The notes: generated by a model not told the origin, from the sequence alone. Shown: positions 1 to 6,857, counted from the first letter of the stretch. The stretch is 10,304 bases of DNA from Zoogloeaceae bacterium (GCA_031259605.1 JAIRLE010000116.1:1-10304); one strand, 5' to 3'. Numbers and translations: made by a program.

Positions 1-109
1 CAGCCGGTCACTGTACTTTGCCTTCCTGCCTCCGCCCGGCTTGCGTTTGCAGCCGTGCCGCGCGTCCCGCCGATTCGCGGGCAACAGCGGCTCGACAGGC
101 GCCCGGAAT

Positions 110-871
110 TTATCTGGAACGCTCCGCGCCGCGAATGGAAGCGCCGTCCGCAAGGATGACGAAGACGGTGGGACGGCGGTCGCAGCCGGGGATGGGAAGA
201 TTTTGCCAATCGCGGATGCTGCGGGTACGGATGGATTCGCCGGGCAAGGTAAGGTCGGTGGCGAGACAGAGCAGGGTGTCGGGGCGGGCGTGGCGCAGCA
301 GGTCGGCAAAGAGCGCCAGGTTGCGGTAGGGCGTTTCGATGAATATCTGCGTTTGCCGGCGGGCGCTGGATTCCCTTTCCAGTTCGCGGATGGCGTGGCC
401 GCGTTCTTCCGTCTTGGCGGGCAGATAGCCGTGAAAGGCAAACCGCTGACCATTCAGACCGGATGCCATCAGGGCAAGGAGGAGGGAAGACGGGCCGACC
501 AGGGGAATGACGCGAATGCCCCCGCGTTGCGCCAGCGCCACCAATTGCGCGCCGGGGTCGGCAATGGCGGGACAGCCGGCTTCCGACATCAGCCCCAGAT
601 CATGGCCTTGCAACAGCGGGTGAAGCAGACCTTGCAGCGCGTTTTCCGGCGTGTGTTCGTTGAGTTCGGCAAGCGACAGTTCCCGCAAGGGGATGGGCAT
701 GTGCAGGTGTTTCAGCACGGCGCGCGCGGTTTTTGCCTGTTCGGTCACGAAATGCCGCAATTCCCGCGCCTTTGCCAGCGCCGGGGCAGGCAGGGCGGCA
801 TGGAGAGTTGCGGCGTCCGGCGTCATGGTGAGCGGGACGGGAAGCAGATACAGGGCGCCAATGTCACGCAT
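110..871 (-). CDS. RsmI-family (tetrapyrrole-methylase fold) SAM-dependent methyltransferase
   Basis: A 253-residue protein related to RsmI/YraL, the enzyme that 2'-O-methylates C1402 of 16S rRNA with S-adenosylmethionine. Seen: an N-terminal LYLLPVPL strand (residues 7-14) where RsmI has its glycine-rich start, SEAGCPAIADPG (96-107), VIPLVGPSSLLLALMASGL (121-139), FAFHGYLPAK (144-153) and IFIETPYRN (176-184). These follow the RsmI motif order. It is shorter than E. coli RsmI (about 285 residues) and its N-terminal loop lacks the usual TPIGNL, so it is better taken as a paralogue than as RsmI itself. The target is unknown. I chose ATG 871 because it puts the first strand at the N terminus. 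A GTG at 880 overlaps the maf stop by one base (TAGTG), so translational coupling with a three-residue extension is possible. The further upstream open frame is maf sequence in another frame. It lies directly downstream of maf and is presumably cotranscribed. Confidence 0.85.
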   Translation of the reverse strand: MRDIGALYLLPVPLTMTPDAATLHAALPAPALAKARELRHFVTEQAKTARAVLKHLHMPIPLRELSLAELNEHTPENALQGLLHPLLQGHDLGLMSEAGCPAIADPGAQLVALAQRGGIRVIPLVGPSSLLLALMASGLNGQRFAFHGYLPAKTEERGHAIRELERESSARRQTQIFIETPYRNLALFADLLRHARPDTLLCLATDLTLPGESIRTRSIRDWQNLPIPGCDRRPTVFVILADGASIRGAERSR

Positions 872-879
872 TTTACGCA

Positions 880-1512
880 CTACAATACCGCGACGCCTGC
901 CGCGCGCAGCAGATCGCAAAGCGCGACGAGCGGCAGGCCGATGAGGGCGTTGGGGTCTGTTCCTTCCATTTTGGCGATCAGCGCAATGCCCAGCCCTTCG
1001 GATTTGGCGGAACCGGCGCAATTGCAGGCGGCGGGTTCGCGGACGAGATAATTTTCAATCTCGCCAGCCGAAAGACGACGCAAGGTGACTTGTGTGGCAA
1101 CACACGCCAGACGGGCAATTCCTTCCGTCTCCTGTCCTTTGTCCTGCGTTCTCTGATCCAGCAGGCACAGACCGGTGAAAAAATCGACGCGCTTCCCGGA
1201 AAGTTCACGCAACTGGAGAGCGGCAGCAGCATGGCTGCCGGGTTTGCCGTAAAGGTTTCCTTCACAGACGGCAACCTGATCGCTGCCGATAATCAGCGCA
1301 TTGGCAAACTGCCGGGGGTTGGCGGCAAAGACAGCGCGCGCCTTGGCTTCCGAGAGACGCAAGGCCAACGCTTCCGGCTCTTCTCCGGGGCGCGGCGTTT
1401 CGTCACAGTCCGGCGTCGCGACCTGGAAGGGCAGCCCCAGGCGGGCAAGAAGCTCGCGGCGGAAGGGCGAGGCGGAAGCCAGAATCAGCATGGGCGATGG
1501 CGAAATGGACAT
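880..1512 (-). CDS. yceF: Maf/YceF family nucleotide pyrophosphatase (probable m7GTP pyrophosphatase)
   Basis: A 210-residue Maf protein of the YceF subgroup. E. coli YceF hydrolyses m7GTP to the monophosphate and pyrophosphate and is thought to keep modified nucleotides out of nucleic acids. Seen: LILASASPFRRELL (9-22), the DETPRPGE segment (37-44), IIGSDQV (74-80) with the catalytic aspartate at 78, GKPG (89-92), AGSAKSEGLGI (166-176) and GTDPNALIGLPL (184-195). The last two match YceF closely. A loop at about 119-138 is roughly eight residues longer than in E. coli YceF and is encoded by purine-rich, heptad-like DNA (about 1121-1160). The start may be ATG 1512 or the ATG at 1491, which gives MLILASAS and fits short homologues. 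Neither has a clear ribosome binding site. It diverges from yceD. Confidence 0.9.
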   Translation of the reverse strand: MSISPSPMLILASASPFRRELLARLGLPFQVATPDCDETPRPGEEPEALALRLSEAKARAVFAANPRQFANALIIGSDQVAVCEGNLYGKPGSHAAAALQLRELSGKRVDFFTGLCLLDQRTQDKGQETEGIARLACVATQVTLRRLSAGEIENYLVREPAACNCAGSAKSEGLGIALIAKMEGTDPNALIGLPLVALCDLLRAAGVAVL

Positions 1513-1550
1513 GGCAAGAGAATGAATGGAAAATTACGCCTTGCGCAGTT

Positions 1551-1579
1551 TTGACGAGCAGGGCCAAAAATAATATCAT
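1551..1579 (+). promoter_or_regulatory. Sigma-70 type promoter for yceD-rpmF-plsX-fab cluster
   Basis: TTGACG (1551-1556) and TATCAT (1574-1579) each match the consensus at five of six positions and are separated by 17 bases, the optimal spacing. Transcription would start near 1586, about 29 bases before the yceD ATG. It is the best promoter I can find for the plus-strand cluster. Confidence 0.6.
1570..1578 (-). promoter_or_regulatory. Extended -10 promoter candidate for maf and the methyltransferase
   Basis: Read on the minus strand this is TGATATTAT: a TGn extension followed by TATTAT (five of six matches). A TTGCGA lies 15 bases upstream, which is short spacing for a -35. The element overlaps the -10 of the plus-strand promoter, so the two may compete. 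Transcription would start near 1563, about 50 bases before the maf ATG. Confidence 0.4.
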
Positions 1580-1614
1580 CGCCACCTTTATCGCAACAGC
1601 GCGTGCGTCTTTTC

Positions 1615-2088
1615 ATGCTAGATGTTTACCGTTTTGTCCGCGAGGCGGGTCGTCACGAAGGGCGTCTGGCCATAGCGGAGTTGCCTCGCCTGGCGGATGC
1701 GCTGGCGCAAACGGAAGGCGAGGTGGATTACCGGATCGAAAGCATCACGGGCAATCAAGGTCAGGCGCGCTTGCGGCTACAGGTGACAGGGCGTTTGCTG
1801 CTGGTTTGCCAGCGTTGCCTGGAAGCGGTGGCGCATGATCTGGTCATTGACCGCCTTTTGGAACTGGCGCCGGAAAACAGTGCGCCCACCCAGGAAGAAA
1901 TGGAAGACGACAGCGTGGATATTTTGCCGCTTGGCGGCGCGCTGGCGGTGGATGCGCTGGTCGAGGACGAGTTGTTGCTGTCCTTGCCCATCGTGCCGCG
2001 CCATGCCAAATGCGCGTTGCCCATGGCGGCGGCGGATGGCGGACAGGCACATCCGTTTGCCGCTCTGGCGGCCTTGAAGCATCATTAA
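1615..2088 (+). CDS. yceD: YceD, DUF177 family protein (23S rRNA accumulation protein)
   Basis: This 157-residue protein belongs to DUF177/YceD, needed for normal 23S rRNA accumulation in bacteria and plastids. It is almost always encoded just ahead of rpmF, as here. Seen: CQRCLE with a CxxC pair (residues 65-70 from this start), an acidic stretch after it, then VEDELLLSLPIVPRH followed by a cysteine, and a C-terminal PFAALAALK. This order matches E. coli YceD, whose tail is PFAVLASLK. The start is uncertain: ATG 1615 is used here, and an in-frame GTG at 1603 would add MRLF. Neither has a clear ribosome binding site, and both fit the predicted transcription start near 1586. Eighteen bases separate its stop from the rpmF start, so cotranscription with rpmF is very likely. 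Confidence 0.88.
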   Translation: MLDVYRFVREAGRHEGRLAIAELPRLADALAQTEGEVDYRIESITGNQGQARLRLQVTGRLLLVCQRCLEAVAHDLVIDRLLELAPENSAPTQEEMEDDSVDILPLGGALAVDALVEDELLLSLPIVPRHAKCALPMAAADGGQAHPFAALAALKHH

Positions 2089-2106
2089 TTTGTCAGGAGT
2101 TTTTAA

Positions 2107-2286
2107 ATGGCTGTACAACAAAACAAGAAGTCACCTTCCAAGCGCGGCATGCATCGCGCCCATGACGCTTTGCACACGCCGCCGCTGGCGATAGAGCCGG
2201 TTACCGGCGAAACGCACCGTCGGCACCATATTTCTCCCACCGGGTTTTACCGGGGAAAACAGGTTTTGCAGGGCAAGGACGCATAA
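2107..2286 (+). CDS. rpmF: 50S ribosomal protein L32
   Basis: A 59-residue basic protein beginning MAVQQNKKSPSKRGMHRAHD, the signature N terminus of bacterial L32, with PVTGETHRRHHISPTGFYRG (31-50) as the conserved C-terminal half. It is a component of the large ribosomal subunit. No cysteines are present, so this is the form without the zinc ribbon. AGGAG at 2095-2099 lies seven bases before the ATG and fixes the start. It sits in its usual place between yceD and plsX. Confidence 0.97.
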   Translation: MAVQQNKKSPSKRGMHRAHDALHTPPLAIEPVTGETHRRHHISPTGFYRGKQVLQGKDA

Positions 2287-2301
2287 CTTTGCGGTATGCG
2301 C

Positions 2302-2353
2302 AAGGCGGGCGCTTCCGGCGGGTTCATGCGCTCCGGACGCCCGCCTTTCCTCC
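2302..2353 (+). terminator. Strong GC hairpin between rpmF and plsX (partial terminator or processing site)
   Basis: AAGGCGGGCG (2302-2311) pairs perfectly with CGCCCGCCTT (2338-2347). Inside, after a two-base bulge, TCCGG (2314-2318) pairs with CCGGA (2333-2337), leaving a 14-base loop. The bases after the stem (TTTCCTCC) are only weakly T-rich, so full intrinsic termination is doubtful. It could lower plsX expression relative to rpmF, or protect an rpmF 3' end. Confidence 0.45.
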
Positions 2354-2452
2354 ATGCGCGATTTCGTCCGGGCGCAAGTGGTCGCTGGCGGTCATGTCCA
2401 CGGAGGCGTCACGCGCCAACCGGGACGCGAACCGAAACCGAGTGGAGTAGCC

Positions 2453-3508
2453 ATGTCTTCTGACGCCATTACCATTGCCATCGACTGCATGGGCGGGGAT
2501 TTCGGCCCGACAGTGACGGTTCCGGCGGCGCTTGCCTTTTTGCGCGCGCATGATGCCGCGCAGGTCGTGCTGGTGGGTCAATGCGCCGTGCTGGAGCCGT
2601 TGTTGGCGGGGTATCCGGAGGAGCTGGCGCGGCGCGCCCGCATCCTGCATGCCGACGAAGTGGTGGCGATGGATGAACCGCCGACGCTGGCGCTGAAAAA
2701 CCGCAAGAAATCCTCCATGCGCCTGGCGCTGAACCTGGTCAAGGAAGGCGCGGCGCAGGCTTCGGTTTCGGCGGGCAATACCGGCGCCTTGATGGCCATG
2801 TCGCGCTTCGTGCTGAAAATGCTGCCGGAGATTGACCGTCCGGCGCTCTGTCCGGTCATGCCGACCATGAACGGGCATGTCTATGTGCTGGATCTGGGCG
2901 CCAACGTCGATTGTTTGGCGGAGCACCTGTTGCAGTTCGGCATCATGGGCGCGATGCTGGCCTCCGCGCTGGATCACAAGGCCGCGCCGTCCGTGGGTCT
3001 GCTGAACATCGGTGCCGAGGAAATCAAGGGGAACGAGGTGGTCCGGCAGGCCGGGGAACTCTTGAAGAATTCCGGCCTGAATTTCATCGGCAACGTCGAG
3101 GGCGACGGCATTTACCGGGGAGATGCCGATGTGGTGGTCTGCGACGGTTTTGTTGGCAACGTGGCCCTGAAAGTTTCCGAAGGGCTGGCGCAGATGTTGG
3201 CGCAGTCGCTGAAACAGGAGTTCCGACGCAATCTTCTGACCCGTCTGGCGGCCTTGGCGGCCTTGCCGGTGTTGAAGCACGTCAAGGCGCGTTTCGATCA
3301 TCGGGTGTACAACGGCGCCAGCCTCCTGGGACTGCGCGGCGTGAGCGTCAAGAGCCACGGCTCGGCGGACGCCTTTGCCTTTGAACAGGCGATCGCCCGT
3401 GCCTATGAGGCGGCGAACAATCATGTGGTGGAACGCATCAGCGCCTGCCTGTCGGATTTGCACGCGCGCCAGGACGCGACGCCTGCCGCCGCCGGGGAGA
3501 ACGCCTGA
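2453..3508 (+). CDS. plsX: Phosphate acyltransferase PlsX
   Basis: This 351-residue protein is PlsX, which moves an acyl chain from acyl-ACP to inorganic phosphate. The resulting acyl-phosphate is used by PlsY to begin phosphatidic acid synthesis. It is a soluble protein that associates peripherally with the membrane. Seen: ITIAIDCMGGDFGP (6-19), VSAGNTGALMA (105-115), YVLDLGANVDC (144-154), VGLLNIGAEEIKGNE (181-195) and DVVVCDGFVGNVALK (226-240), the standard PlsX motif order, at usual length. The start at ATG 2453 is set by TGGAG five bases upstream and by the family N terminus. An upstream in-frame ATG at 2354 adds a non-conserved, arginine-rich stretch and is rejected. Its stop TGA overlaps the fabH ATG by one base, implying translational coupling. 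Confidence 0.96.
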   Translation: MSSDAITIAIDCMGGDFGPTVTVPAALAFLRAHDAAQVVLVGQCAVLEPLLAGYPEELARRARILHADEVVAMDEPPTLALKNRKKSSMRLALNLVKEGAAQASVSAGNTGALMAMSRFVLKMLPEIDRPALCPVMPTMNGHVYVLDLGANVDCLAEHLLQFGIMGAMLASALDHKAAPSVGLLNIGAEEIKGNEVVRQAGELLKNSGLNFIGNVEGDGIYRGDADVVVCDGFVGNVALKVSEGLAQMLAQSLKQEFRRNLLTRLAALAALPVLKHVKARFDHRVYNGASLLGLRGVSVKSHGSADAFAFEQAIARAYEAANNHVVERISACLSDLHARQDATPAAAGENA

Positions 3509-4467
3509 TGTACGCGCGCATCACCGGAACCGGCGGCTACCTGCCGGGGCATCCCGTCAGCAACGACGACCTGGCGGCGCGCGGCGTCGATACCAGTGAC
3601 GCCTGGATTGTCGGGCGTACCGGCATTCGCTTTCGCCATCTGGCGGAGGCGGGCGAGACCACCTGCCAGATGGCGGAAATCGCGGCGCGCGCGGCGCTGG
3701 AAGTGGCGCGAACGACGGCGGACGAACTGGATCTGATCATCGTCGCCACCTCCACGCCCGATTACATTTTCCCCAGCACCGCCTGCATGTTGCAGGGCGC
3801 GCTGGGCAACAGGGGTGCTACCGCCTTTGACGTACAGGCGGTATGCAGCGGTTTCATCCACGCGCTTGCCATCGCCGATAAATTCATTCGTTCCGGTTCG
3901 CACAAAAAGGCGTTGGTCGTTGGCGCGGAAGTGTTTTCCCGCATCCTCGACTGGCAAGAACGCGGCACCTGCGTACTCTTCGGCGACGGCGCGGGCGCGG
4001 TGGTGCTGGAGGCTTCCGCCACCCACGGCATTCTTTCATCGGCCTTGCATGCGGACGGCAGCCAGGCCGGCATTCTTTGTGTGCCGGGACAGATTTACGG
4101 CGGCAAGGTCTGGGGAGATCCGTTCCTGCGCATGGAAGGCCAGGCGGTATTCAAGACTGCTGTGCGCGTACTGGCAAGCGTGGCGGAAGAATGCTGCCAG
4201 GCCGCCGGGATTCGCAGCGGCGACGTGGATTGGCTGGTACCGCATCAGGCGAATATCCGCATCATCGATGCCACGCGCAAAAAAATGAATCTTGCGCCGG
4301 AAAAAGTGGTGATCACCGTGGATCGGCACGGCAACACTTCGGCGGCCTCCGTGCCGCTTGCCCTGAACGAAGCCGTGCGCGACGGGCGCGTCCGGCGCGG
4401 CCAGCGCGTACTGCTCGAAGGCGTGGGCGGCGGCTTTACCTGGGGCGCGGTGTTGTTCGAGTTCTAG
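3508..4467 (+). CDS. fabH: Beta-ketoacyl-ACP synthase III (FabH)
   Basis: A 319-residue KAS III enzyme that starts type II fatty acid synthesis by condensing an acyl-CoA, usually acetyl-CoA, with malonyl-ACP. Seen: the catalytic Cys113 in DVQAVCSGF (108-116), His246 in VPHQANIR (244-251), Asn276 in HGNTSAAS (274-281), and the C-terminal GVGGGFTWG (305-313). The Cys-His-Asn triad is therefore complete. Length and order agree with E. coli FabH (317 residues). It begins inside the plsX stop codon (TGATG), so its ribosomes probably come from plsX. A 143-base gap with hairpin potential follows before fabD. Confidence 0.97.
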   Translation: MYARITGTGGYLPGHPVSNDDLAARGVDTSDAWIVGRTGIRFRHLAEAGETTCQMAEIAARAALEVARTTADELDLIIVATSTPDYIFPSTACMLQGALGNRGATAFDVQAVCSGFIHALAIADKFIRSGSHKKALVVGAEVFSRILDWQERGTCVLFGDGAGAVVLEASATHGILSSALHADGSQAGILCVPGQIYGGKVWGDPFLRMEGQAVFKTAVRVLASVAEECCQAAGIRSGDVDWLVPHQANIRIIDATRKKMNLAPEKVVITVDRHGNTSAASVPLALNEAVRDGRVRRGQRVLLEGVGGGFTWGAVLFEF

Positions 4468-4540
4468 GAAGCCGCTTATGATTTCGCGCCGTCGCGGCCT
4501 TCCGCTCTCCCGCCGCGCTTGATTTTTCAAGACGGCTTCC
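4467..4540 (+). other. Inverted-repeat arms in the fabH-fabD gap
   Basis: GGAAGCCG (4467-4474, starting on the last base of the fabH stop) is complementary to CGGCTTCC (4533-4540). The 58 bases between contain a small hairpin, CTTGA-TTTT-TCAAG (4518-4531). No T-run follows the outer stem, so it does not resemble an intrinsic terminator. It may be a folded leader or processing site before fabD, or chance. Confidence 0.3.
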
Positions 4541-4610
4541 AACGTTCCGGGCGGACGGCGGTTCTTTACGGACGGCGAATGATGCTTCTTCGCGTTTAAG
4601 GAGATGACGG

Positions 4611-5537
4611 ATGTCTTTTGCTTTTGTTTTTCCTGGTCAGGGTTCTCAGACCATTGGCATGATGAGCGCGTATGGCGACGCGCCGTGTGTGCGCGCCACT
4701 TTTCATGAGGCTTCCGCCGCGCTGGGCGAAGACCTCTGGCAGATGGTGGCCGAAGGCCCCGCCGAGCGCCTGGCGCAGACGGTGAATACGCAGCCGGTCA
4801 TGCTGGCGGCGGGTATTGCCGTGTGGCGTCTGTGGCGGGAACAAGGCGGCAGGTTGCCGGCGTTCGTTGCCGGACACAGCTTGGGCGAATACGCCGCGCT
4901 GGTCGCCGCCGGGACGCTTGCCTTCGCCGACGCCGTGCCGCTGGTGCGCTTGCGCGCCCAGGCCATGCAGGAAGCCGTTCCCCTGGGTCAAGGCGCGATG
5001 GCGGCGATCATGGGTCTGGGGGATGAAGACATCCGCGCCGCCTGTCAGGAAGCCGCGCAGGGCGAGGTGGTGGAAGCCGTCAATTTCAACGCCGCCGGGC
5101 AGACGGTAATCGCCGGACACAAGGCGGCGGTGGAACGGGCAATGGAGCACTGCAAGGCAAAAGGGGCGAAGCGCGCCTTGGCGTTACCGGTTTCCGCGCC
5201 CTTTCATGCTTCCCTGATGCGCCCGGCGGCGGAAAAACTGGCGGTGCATCTGGCGAAAACCGAATTCCGGACGCCGCAAATTCCGGTCATCAACAATGTC
5301 GACGTGACGACGGAAAGCGACCCGGAACGCATTCGTGACGCGCTGGTGCGTCAGGCTTTTCATCCGGTGCGTTGGGTGGAGACCATAAAGAAAATGGCCG
5401 CTTCCGGCGTCACCCAGGTGCTTGAGTGCGGCCCTGGCAAAGTGCTGGCGGGGCTGACCAAACGCTGCGCCGAAGGCGTCAGCGGCATTGCACTGGCCGA
5501 TGCCGCCGCGCTCGCAACCTATCTTACGCTGGAGTAA
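4611..5537 (+). CDS. fabD: Malonyl-CoA:ACP transacylase (FabD)
   Basis: A 308-residue malonyl-CoA:ACP transacylase that loads malonyl groups onto the AcpP encoded downstream, the chain-extender step of fatty acid synthesis. Seen: FPGQGSQ (7-13) with the oxyanion-hole glutamine, GHSLGEYAALVAAG (88-101) with nucleophile Ser90, Arg115 in LVRLRAQAMQ (111-120) that binds the malonyl carboxylate, and His199 in PVSAPFHASLM (193-203). The C-terminal ECGPGKVLAGLTKR is also typical. Size matches E. coli FabD (309 residues). AAGGAG at 4598-4603, seven bases before the ATG, sets the start. FabG begins six bases after the start of the fabD stop region, so the two genes are tightly coupled. Confidence 0.97.
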   Translation: MSFAFVFPGQGSQTIGMMSAYGDAPCVRATFHEASAALGEDLWQMVAEGPAERLAQTVNTQPVMLAAGIAVWRLWREQGGRLPAFVAGHSLGEYAALVAAGTLAFADAVPLVRLRAQAMQEAVPLGQGAMAAIMGLGDEDIRAACQEAAQGEVVEAVNFNAAGQTVIAGHKAAVERAMEHCKAKGAKRALALPVSAPFHASLMRPAAEKLAVHLAKTEFRTPQIPVINNVDVTTESDPERIRDALVRQAFHPVRWVETIKKMAASGVTQVLECGPGKVLAGLTKRCAEGVSGIALADAAALATYLTLE

Positions 5538-5542
5538 GGAAA

Positions 5543-6283
5543 ATGAACCTGCAAGGACAAATCGCTCTCGTCACGGGAGCTTCGCGCGGCATCGGCAAGG
5601 CGGTGGCGCTGGAACTGGGGCGTCAGGGCGCGACGGTCATTGCCACGGCAACCGACGATGCCGCGCTTGCGGATACCGACGCTTTTCTCCGGGAAGCGGG
5701 CGTAAAGGGGCGCGGCGTGTTGATGGACGTGCGCGATCTGTCGCAAATCGAGGCGGCGCTGGCGGCCATCGAAAAGGAATTCGGCGCGCCGACGATACTG
5801 GTGAATAACGCCGGCATCACCCGCGACAATCTCGCCATGCGGATGAAGGATGAGGAATGGGATGAACTGATGGACATCAACCTCAAGGCGGTATTTCGCG
5901 TGAGCCGCGCCGTCATGCGCGGCATGATGAAGGCGCGGCAGGGGCGCATCATCAATATCACCTCGGTGGTTGGTCACGCGGGCAACGCCGGACAAGTCAA
6001 TTACTGCGCCGCCAAGGCGGGCGTTGGCGGCATGAGCCGGGCGTTGGCGCGGGAACTGGCAAGCCGCGACATCACCGTCAATTGCGTCGCGCCCGGCATG
6101 ATCGATACCCTCATGACGCAAAGCCTGCCGGAAGCGCAAAGAGCCGCCCTGCTCGCGCACATCCCGCTGGGGCGTCTGGGACAGCCGGAAGACATTGCCG
6201 CCGCCGTGGCCTTTCTCGCTTCCCCCGCTGCCGCCTACATCACTGGCGCGACCCTGCACGTCAATGGCGGCATGTACATGTGA
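5543..6283 (+). CDS. fabG: 3-oxoacyl-ACP reductase (FabG)
   Basis: A 246-residue short-chain dehydrogenase that reduces beta-ketoacyl-ACP with NADPH. Seen: the cofactor-binding TGASRGIG (11-18), NNAG (88-91), and the catalytic tetrad Asn113, Ser141 (in NITSVVG), Tyr154 and Lys158 (NYCAAKAG, 153-160). PGMID (184-188) and the C-terminal TGATLHVNGGMYM match FabG rather than a generic dehydrogenase. E. coli FabG has 244 residues. The start is ATG 5543, with AAGGA (5536-5540) overlapping the fabD stop. Longer in-frame starts reach back into fabD and are rejected. A 249-base gap with a large inverted repeat follows before acpP. Confidence 0.97.
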   Translation: MNLQGQIALVTGASRGIGKAVALELGRQGATVIATATDDAALADTDAFLREAGVKGRGVLMDVRDLSQIEAALAAIEKEFGAPTILVNNAGITRDNLAMRMKDEEWDELMDINLKAVFRVSRAVMRGMMKARQGRIINITSVVGHAGNAGQVNYCAAKAGVGGMSRALARELASRDITVNCVAPGMIDTLMTQSLPEAQRAALLAHIPLGRLGQPEDIAAAVAFLASPAAAYITGATLHVNGGMYM

Positions 6284-6324
6284 GTCCAGGGAAAGAGACA
6301 ACAAGCGCCGCGCCAGCGGAAAAA

Positions 6325-6444
6325 CCAGGGCAATCGCATGAATGCCGACATTGATCACGGCGCTTGGGACAACGCGCCTACGGTCAAACCCCTCTCCCGC
6401 GCGGCAGGCAAGGGAAAAAACGAGCATTCATGCGATTGCCTTGG
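6325..6444. repeat. 21-bp inverted repeat enclosing 78 bases, between fabG and acpP
   Basis: The left arm (6325-6345) and right arm (6424-6444) are complementary over 21 positions with one G-T wobble. The inner 17 bases are perfect, GGCAATCGCATGAATGC against GCATTCATGCGATTGCC. The enclosed 78 bases have no convincing gene. No T-run follows the right arm, so this is not a standard terminator. It could be a small mobile or REP-type element, or a leader or processing structure. Confidence 0.7.
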
Positions 6445-6480
6445 CGGCAGAACAATACTGTCTTCCGTCTTCTGAAAATT

Positions 6481-6489
6481 TGGTAAACT
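6481..6489 (+). promoter_or_regulatory. Extended -10 promoter candidate for acpP
   Basis: TGGTAAACT provides a TGn extension directly before TAAACT. The -35 region at 17-base spacing (TCTTCC) matches poorly, which is usual for extended -10 promoters. Transcription would start near 6496, giving a leader of about 37 bases with a run of seven T bases at 6497-6503. Because AcpP is needed in large excess over the Fab enzymes, its own promoter is plausible. Confidence 0.4.
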
Positions 6490-6532
6490 GGCGAGGTTTT
6501 TTTATGTCCCCGATTCGGGAAGGAGTTTTTCA

Positions 6533-6769
6533 ATGGAACAAATCGTAGAGCGCGTCAGGAAAGTCGTGGTGGATCAGTTGGGCGTGGATGAAGCCAACGT
6601 CAAGCTGGAATCTTCCTTCGTGGAAGATCTGGGCGCGGATTCCCTGGATGCCGTTGAACTGGTGATGGCGCTGGAAGAGGAATTCGAATGTGAAATTCCC
6701 GATGAGGAAGCCGAAAAAATCACTACAGTGGAAAGCGCGGTCAACTACATCGTGGCGCATCAAAAATAA
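6533..6769 (+). CDS. acpP: Acyl carrier protein
   Basis: A 78-residue, strongly acidic acyl carrier protein, the soluble carrier for growing acyl chains. Seen: FVEDLGADSLDAVELVMALE (29-48), where Ser37 in the DSL motif is the site of 4'-phosphopantetheine attachment, then EEFECEIPDEEAEKITTV, the acidic recognition helix region. Length and sequence are nearly the same as E. coli AcpP. AGGAG at 6521-6525, seven bases before the ATG, is a strong ribosome binding site. It stands between a long leader with a promoter candidate and a terminator-like stem, so it may be made partly as a separate short transcript. Confidence 0.98.
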   Translation: MEQIVERVRKVVVDQLGVDEANVKLESSFVEDLGADSLDAVELVMALEEEFECEIPDEEAEKITTVESAVNYIVAHQK

Positions 6770-6795
6770 TCCGTCATTCATTCATCGAAAAACCC

Positions 6796-6828
6796 GGGGC
6801 CGACTACGCGCAAGTCGGCCTTCGTTTT
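6796..6828 (+). terminator. Terminator-like hairpin between acpP and fabF
   Basis: GGCCGACT (6798-6805) pairs with AGTCGGCC (6813-6820) around a seven-base loop, followed by TTCGTTTT. An A-run (6788-6792) precedes the stem, so it may be bidirectional. It should end a share of transcripts after acpP and leave less for fabF. Confidence 0.65.
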
Positions 6829-6857
6829 AAACGCAGGTTTTCTTATTGGAGCGCAAG

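Noticed and set aside
1..109. Possible RNA gene or C-terminal coding fragment downstream of the methyltransferase
   Set aside because: I looked for RNase P RNA and tRNA signatures and for an open minus-strand frame. One frame is open, with a basic end, but it has no start, motif or recognisable similarity.
2354..2452. Longer plsX start at ATG 2354
   Set aside because: It would add 33 non-conserved residues and overlaps the end of the hairpin; ATG 2453 has a ribosome binding site and the family N terminus.
2324..3463. 379-codon open frame on the minus strand opposite plsX
   Set aside because: It lies antisense to a clear plsX, is histidine- and arginine-rich with no recognisable motif, and is explained by codon bias in GC-rich DNA.
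5519..6427. 302-codon minus-strand frame opposite fabG
   Set aside because: Shadow of fabG; no motif or ribosome binding site.
6340..6477. Small plus-strand frame starting inside the left arm of the fabG-acpP inverted repeat
   Set aside because: No ribosome binding site, low-quality composition, and it runs through both repeat arms.
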